From: Methylobacterium oxalidis
Lineage (GTDB): Bacteria; Pseudomonadota; Alphaproteobacteria; Rhizobiales; Beijerinckiaceae
Assembly: GCF_007992195.1 (NCBI RefSeq)
Contig: NZ_BJZU01000105.1
Span: 1-43,598 of the forward strand
DNA: 43,598 nt
Direction: 5' to 3'
The translations under genes and the position numbers were made by a program. This document shows positions 39,951 through 43,598 of the stretch, in pieces (the stretch's first letter is position 1; every line of letters starts with the position of its first letter). The notes under the pieces were generated by a model that ran no database searches, had not been told where the DNA came from, and saw only the letters and a list, made by a program, of their open reading frames with translations.

Positions 39951-40259
39951 TCAGGCTCGCAGCGGCACCGGCGAGAGCGGCGTTCCCGCCACGGCGCCGA
40001 TGGCGATCATCTCGGGCGTGCGGGTCAGCGGCGCGTGTCGAAAGTCGCCGAGGCCCCGCGCCTTCAGCCAGAGCTGGTAGGCGCGCTCGCGGGCATTGAA
40101 GGCCTGCCGCAGGCGCGAGCCCGGCTCTCCGCGCGCCTCCGGGGCGTAGCGCAGGCGCGCGGGAGCATCGGCGCCGTGCCGCTGCGCCATCTCCGTGCGC
40201 CAAGCCTCGTCGGCCTGACGGAACAGGAAGTCGGTGTTCTGCCGATTGGTCGCCGCCAA
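39951..40259 (-). CDS. Hypothetical protein, 102 aa
   Basis: The TTG at 40259 has GGGAG 6 nt upstream and gives a soluble helical protein (Asn-Thr-Asp-Phe-Leu-Phe-Arg-Gln-Ala-Asp-Glu-Ala-Trp). The frame stays open to 40349. Family not recognised. Confidence 0.5.
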   Translation of the reverse strand: MAATNRQNTDFLFRQADEAWRTEMAQRHGADAPARLRYAPEARGEPGSRLRQAFNARERAYQLWLKARGLGDFRHAPLTRTPEMIAIGAVAGTPLSPVPLRA

Positions 40260-40385
40260 GGTCCGCTCCCGATGAACCGCCCGCCGGCCATTTGCCCGCA
40301 GGCTCGAAGCTCCTGATCTGGAGCGGGATCGCGCGATGTCACCCCGCACTCCGTTTGCGGCAGGAGCAATGCCGGGCTTTTCGTC

Positions 40386-40649
40386 TCAGGCGCCCCCCTC
40401 GCGGCGGATCGCGTCGACGAGCGTATCGACGAACGCCTCCGCCTCGTCGCCGAGCGAGATCTGCGTCTCGCTCGCGGTGGCGAGCCCCCGCCGCTCCAGT
40501 TCGGCGACGCCATCCGGGTCGGCCTCGTGGCCGTGGCCGTCGCGGCGCACCACCGAGGTCACGCGCTCGCCGCTGAGCAGGCGGTGATAGGCGGCGAAGG
40601 TGAAGATCGAGAGGGCCTTGTCGGACAGGCCCTGCGTGTTCGTTGCCAT
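40386..40649 (-). CDS. Hypothetical protein, 87 aa
   Basis: AGGAGGTG is about 8 nt before the ATG at 40649. A helical soluble protein with Leu-Ser-Ile-Phe-Thr-Phe-Ala-Ala-Tyr-His-Arg-Leu-Leu-Ser-Gly-Glu and a helix-turn-helix-like spacing (Gly-Val-Ala-Glu-Leu-Glu-Arg-Arg-Gly-Leu). A nucleic-acid-binding role is possible, not proved. Confidence 0.65.
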   Translation of the reverse strand: MATNTQGLSDKALSIFTFAAYHRLLSGERVTSVVRRDGHGHEADPDGVAELERRGLATASETQISLGDEAEAFVDTLVDAIRREGGA

Positions 40650-41006
40650 CGGCGTGCACCTCCTTGACGCGTCGAGACGGAACGCGACAGGCCGGATCCG
40701 GGTCCCTCGATGCGAAATCAGCCGGCTCTCGCACCAGGGACTTGCGCGACCCAGCGCAAACATCCAGACCGCCGAACACGCCCAGGTAAAAGCTTTGCCT
40801 TATGTTGCATCAGCTTGCTGAGCGTTACATTTTGCCGCAGTAGGAAAAACACTACGCTGCACCAGCCAAGGTCAAATTAAAGTCAGATTGATTATTTTGC
40901 AGTGCAGTATAATCGATGCGGTTAATCCATGTGAACGCCGACACATCGAGAAGATCTAGCCTGAACGCAGGCTGAAAGTCAGCTGTCCAGCTTAGGAGCG
41001 GCGCGC
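40650..41006. other. A/T-rich promoter region of the RTX gene
   Basis: About 355 bases with no gene. A TATAAT occurs at 40908-40913, about 95 bp before the RTX start; the only -35-like hexamer (TTGATT at 40888-40893) is 14 nt away, too close for a standard promoter. Confidence 0.45.
40908..40913 (+). promoter_or_regulatory. Possible -10 element
   Basis: TATAAT, perfect consensus, in an A/T-rich region upstream of the RTX gene. No good -35 is seen. Confidence 0.35.
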
Positions 41007-42092
41007 ATGGCAACGATTTCTGGCACCAATGGGCCCGACAACCTCACCGGCACGAACGACGACGACATCATCCTCGGTCTTCTGGGCAACGACACCATCA
41101 CCGATCCCGGCGGCTTCAATCGCATCGACGGTCAGGACGGTAACGACACGATCACAGGTGGCAACGATCTCGACTACATCGCCGGTGGTCCCGGCGACGA
41201 CACGATCTTCGGCCGCAACGGCAACGACCAGATCATCGGCGAGGCCGGCAACGATACGATCTACACGCAGGAGGGCGACGATTACGCCGCGGGCAACCCC
41301 GGCGACGACATCCTCTACGGCGGGGTCGGCAACGACTTCCTCGTCGGCGAGGCCGGGCGCGACCAAGTCTTCGGCGAGCAGGGCGACGACTTCGTCGCCG
41401 GCGGCGACGACGACGACACGCTGGACGGCGGCGTGGGCAACGACCTCGTCGACGGCGACCTCGGCAACGACACCCTGTTCGGCCGCGCCGGAAACGACGT
41501 GCTGTTCGGGGATGCGGGCGACGACCGGATGACCGGCGGCGCGGGAAACGACACGCTCGACGGTGCTCTCGGTCGCGACACCGCCGTGTTCGACTTCACG
41601 CTGGCGAACGCCACCATCGACTCCCGTGGATCCCTCGTGGTCGTGCAAGGAGCGGACGGGACCGACACCGTGAAGAACGTCGAAGTGTTCGAATTCGGTA
41701 GCCGCACGATCGTGCAGGGCGATGGCCGTCCTCTTGTCGATGACCTGTTCTATCTCAGCCAGAACCCCGACGTGGCGGCCGCCGGCCTCGACGCGGACGA
41801 TCACTACGCGGCCTTCGGCTGGCGGGAGGGGCGCGACCCGAACGCCTTCTTCGACACGGACGGCTATCTGGCCCGCTACACCGACGTGCGGGCGGCCGGC
41901 ATCAACCCGCTGGAGCATTACCTTGCCTTCGGCTGGAAGGAAGGTCGCGATCCGTCCGCCAACTTCGACACGCGCGGCTACCTCGCGGCCAATCCCGATG
42001 TCGCGGCGGCCGGCATCAACCCGCTGCAGCATTACCTGGAGTTCGGTGCGGCGGAGGGACGCGCGGTGGTGAGCGACGGCATCTTCGCCTGA
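41007..42092 (+). CDS. RTX calcium-binding protein with C-terminal repeat module, 361 aa
   Basis: About a dozen Gly-x-Gly-(Asn/Asp)-Asp-x-(Ile/Leu) nonapeptides (residues 12-190) form a calcium-bound beta roll. After a short link, three imperfect units of about 36 residues carry Tyr-Leu-x-x-(Asn-Pro)-Asp-Val-x-Ala-Ala-Gly-(Ile/Leu) and His-Tyr-x-x-Phe-Gly-x-x-Glu-Gly-Arg. No N-terminal signal, so type I secretion is expected. The paralogue on the opposite strand is at 42359-43249. Surface or matrix role likely. Confidence 0.9.
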   Translation: MATISGTNGPDNLTGTNDDDIILGLLGNDTITDPGGFNRIDGQDGNDTITGGNDLDYIAGGPGDDTIFGRNGNDQIIGEAGNDTIYTQEGDDYAAGNPGDDILYGGVGNDFLVGEAGRDQVFGEQGDDFVAGGDDDDTLDGGVGNDLVDGDLGNDTLFGRAGNDVLFGDAGDDRMTGGAGNDTLDGALGRDTAVFDFTLANATIDSRGSLVVVQGADGTDTVKNVEVFEFGSRTIVQGDGRPLVDDLFYLSQNPDVAAAGLDADDHYAAFGWREGRDPNAFFDTDGYLARYTDVRAAGINPLEHYLAFGWKEGRDPSANFDTRGYLAANPDVAAAGINPLQHYLEFGAAEGRAVVSDGIFA

Positions 42093-42735
42093 GACCGCCC
42101 ACCGTCAGGCCGGGGCGTGCAGAACCGGCGGCGCGGGCGCGTGCCTGCCCTGCCGCCGGGGAACTCAGCGCACCGGCACGAAAAAGCCCCGCGGCGCGTG
42201 CGACCGCGGGGCGAAGTGGTCGGAACGAGACGCAGGGACCTGGTCTCGTCCGGTGATGATGCGCGCTGGCGCGGCGCGTGCAAGGGGCCCACCGCCGCCC
42301 AAAAAGATGCCGGGACCGGCGCAGAAGGATTATCCTGCGCCGCTCCCCGACCGCGCCCTCAGCCGAAGACGCCGTCGTCGACCACCGCGCGGCCCTCGAC
42401 CACGCCGAAGGCGAGGTAGTGCTCGAGCGGGTTGATGCCCGCCGCCCGCACGTCGGGATTGGCCGCCAGATAGGCCTTCGTGTCGAAATCGTCGGACGGA
42501 TCGCGTCCTTCCTTCCAGCCGAAGTTGCGATAGTGCTCCAGCGGGTTGATGCCGGCTGCCCGCACGTCGGCATAGGCTTCGAGATAGCCGTCCGTGTCGA
42601 AGAAGGCGTTCGGATCGCGCCCCTCCCGCCAGCCGAAGGCCGCGTAGTGGGCGTCCGCATCGAGGCCGGCCGCCGCGACATCCGGGTTCTGGCTCAGGTA
42701 GTGCAAATCGTCGACGAGCGCGTTGCCGTCGTTCT
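41734..42735. repeat. Inverted coding repeat shared by the two RTX-type genes
   Basis: The C-terminal module of the rightward gene (about 41734-42092) and that of the leftward gene (about 42359-42735) are near-identical in amino acids and partly in DNA, facing each other around a 266-bp spacer. Such arms can recombine and invert the spacer or convert each other. Confidence 0.7.
42181..42212 (-). terminator. Terminator of the leftward RTX-like gene
   Basis: GCCCCGCGG (42186-42194) and CCGCGGGGC (42204-42212) pair perfectly. Read leftward the hairpin is followed by five T residues (42185-42181). It is 147 bp after the stop at 42359. Confidence 0.8.
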
Positions 42736-43249
42736 GCCGTACGATGAGCGAGCCGAAGACGAAGGTCTCGACCGAGATGGTCTGCACGAACACGTCGCCG
42801 ACGTCCCCGCCATCGTCGTCATCGTCGTCGTCGTCATCGTCGAGCGCCGCGCCCTGCACCGGCGCGTCGTCATCGTCGTCATCATCATCGTCATCGTCGA
42901 CGCCGGAGGAGATGGTGGCGACCGCGCCGCGCGCGTTGATCACGAGATCGCTGATCGAGGCGCCCAGGTTGAGGATGTCGACGCCGGCCTCGCCGTCGAA
43001 GACGAAGCGGCCGTTGACCAGGTCGAGGGTGTCGTTGCCGCCGCCGCCCAGGAAGGTGCCGTTGGTGAAGGTGGCGTTCAGAGCCTCGTTGCCGCTGCCG
43101 CCGACGACGAGGACCTGATTGAAACTGTCGTCGTCGCCCGTGATATTGAACAGATCGTCACCGCCATTGCCGTAGATGATGATCTCGTCGTCGTCTTCTC
43201 CGATATTGAAGATCTCGGTTGCGCTACTGCCACGCACTACTCTCGCCAC
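42359..43249 (-). CDS. RTX-like protein with poly-Asp tracts, 296 aa
   Basis: The GTG at 43249 has GGGAGAG just upstream; an ATG at 43285 is a second choice. The N-terminal part has a few degenerate Gly-Asp repeats (Asn-Gly-Gly-Asp-Asp, Gly-Gly-Asn-Asp-Thr-Leu). In the middle, two runs of 11 and 10 Asp residues are coded by GAC/GAT triplets. The C-terminal three-unit module is shared with the rightward gene. The Asp tracts may bind calcium. No N-terminal signal; type I export likely. Confidence 0.82.
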   Translation of the reverse strand: MARVVRGSSATEIFNIGEDDDEIIIYGNGGDDLFNITGDDDSFNQVLVVGGSGNEALNATFTNGTFLGGGGNDTLDLVNGRFVFDGEAGVDILNLGASISDLVINARGAVATISSGVDDDDDDDDDDDAPVQGAALDDDDDDDDDDGGDVGDVFVQTISVETFVFGSLIVRQNDGNALVDDLHYLSQNPDVAAAGLDADAHYAAFGWREGRDPNAFFDTDGYLEAYADVRAAGINPLEHYRNFGWKEGRDPSDDFDTKAYLAANPDVRAAGINPLEHYLAFGVVEGRAVVDDGVFG

Positions 43250-43348
43250 GGCGTCTCTCCCATAGCCCGACCGCAAGGCCGGCATCTGAAGAAGAGTAGG
43301 CGGGAGCGCTCGTCCTGTTAAGCGCCTATTCGCCCCAGGCGCTATTGC

Positions 43349-43598
43349 CTATTTATCCCGGCTGATTTGCCGAAAGAGCCCGCCATAACATTCGATGCTG
43401 GCCGGCGAGGCCGCGCGGAGACTGTCGAGGATCGGGGGCACAGGATGCGGGCGGAAGCGGGCTGCACCTGTGACGCGCCGGTCCCGTCGGGAGCTCTGAA
43501 GCTTCGCGGGAGCAGGACGATCTGCGAGGCCGGCCTCGAAGCAGGATCGGACCAGAGACGTCAACTCGCGCGCGAAGAAACCTCGGCAAGAGCCGAAC
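43349..43598 (-). CDS. Possible partial gene at the window edge
   Basis: An open frame ends at 43349 and runs off the right end without a start. The residues Phe-Ala-Arg-Glu-Leu-Thr-Ser-Leu and Ile-Glu-Cys-Tyr-Gly-Gly-Leu-Phe look protein-like. A second frame overlaps it (43353-43589), so this is uncertain. Confidence 0.3.
   Translation of the reverse strand, partial: FGSCRGFFARELTSLVRSCFEAGLADRPAPAKLQSSRRDRRVTGAARFRPHPVPPILDSLRAASPASIECYGGLFRQISRDK

Noticed and set aside
40992..42032. A 346-residue frame on the minus strand opposite the RTX gene
   Set aside because: It is a mirror of the repetitive RTX coding strand (Val/Ala/Asp repeats), has no start signal and disappears outside the repeats.
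42776..42900. CRISPR-like repeats in the GTC/ATC region
   Set aside because: It is a simple triplet microsatellite inside a coding frame, without spacers.

Overview
The window looks like the chromosome of a high-GC alphaproteobacterium, most likely Methylobacterium/Methylorubrum or a close relative. I infer this from the GC-rich codon use, three DUF6894-type small proteins, a MucR/Ros regulator, DUF3618 and YqjE-like stress proteins, many small secreted or membrane proteins of rhizobial type, IS630 debris, and repeated terminators of the form GCCCGCC...GGCGGGC. No species call is possible from the sequence alone.

Positions 1-8600 are an accessory patchwork of short orphan genes (several with overlapping stop/start codons), a DUF6894 pair, an AT-rich CatB-like acetyltransferase that looks recently imported (3342-3980), a frameshifted thermonuclease-like pseudogene (5478-5944), a PilZ protein, a MucR regulator and an RNase HI with an unusual C-terminal extension. 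Positions 8870-16690 hold metabolic and regulatory genes: a SnoaL-like protein divergent from a LysR regulator, a SulP anion transporter, and a second LysR followed by a translationally coupled MFS / alpha-beta hydrolase / cupin operon (13999-16687).

Positions 16690-22910 look like the decayed end of an integrated element: an IS630 transposase fragment, a few tiny membrane or secreted genes, a large DUF4214 secreted protein with a compositionally different N-terminus, an archaeo-eukaryotic-type primase pseudogene with an in-frame amber codon, and a tyrosine integrase with two frameshifts and a TAA exactly where the catalytic tyrosine codon should be. It ends beside a tRNA 3'-end fragment (22876-22903) that is a good candidate attachment-site remnant.

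From 22.9 kb to the end the genes are compact and mostly short: a membrane/stress trio (23528-24781), proline-rich small proteins, an HD hydrolase pair, lipoproteins, signal-peptide proteins, an LRR-protein-kinase fusion, a periplasmic-binding-fold/membrane protein pair, a degenerate response-regulator receiver next to a small helical protein, an SGNH hydrolase, a TonB-C-like protein and an RlpA-like protein. The right end carries two convergent RTX-type paralogues that share a C-terminal repeat module; one also has two poly-aspartate runs encoded by a trinucleotide microsatellite. I found no CRISPR array, rRNA or complete tRNA.
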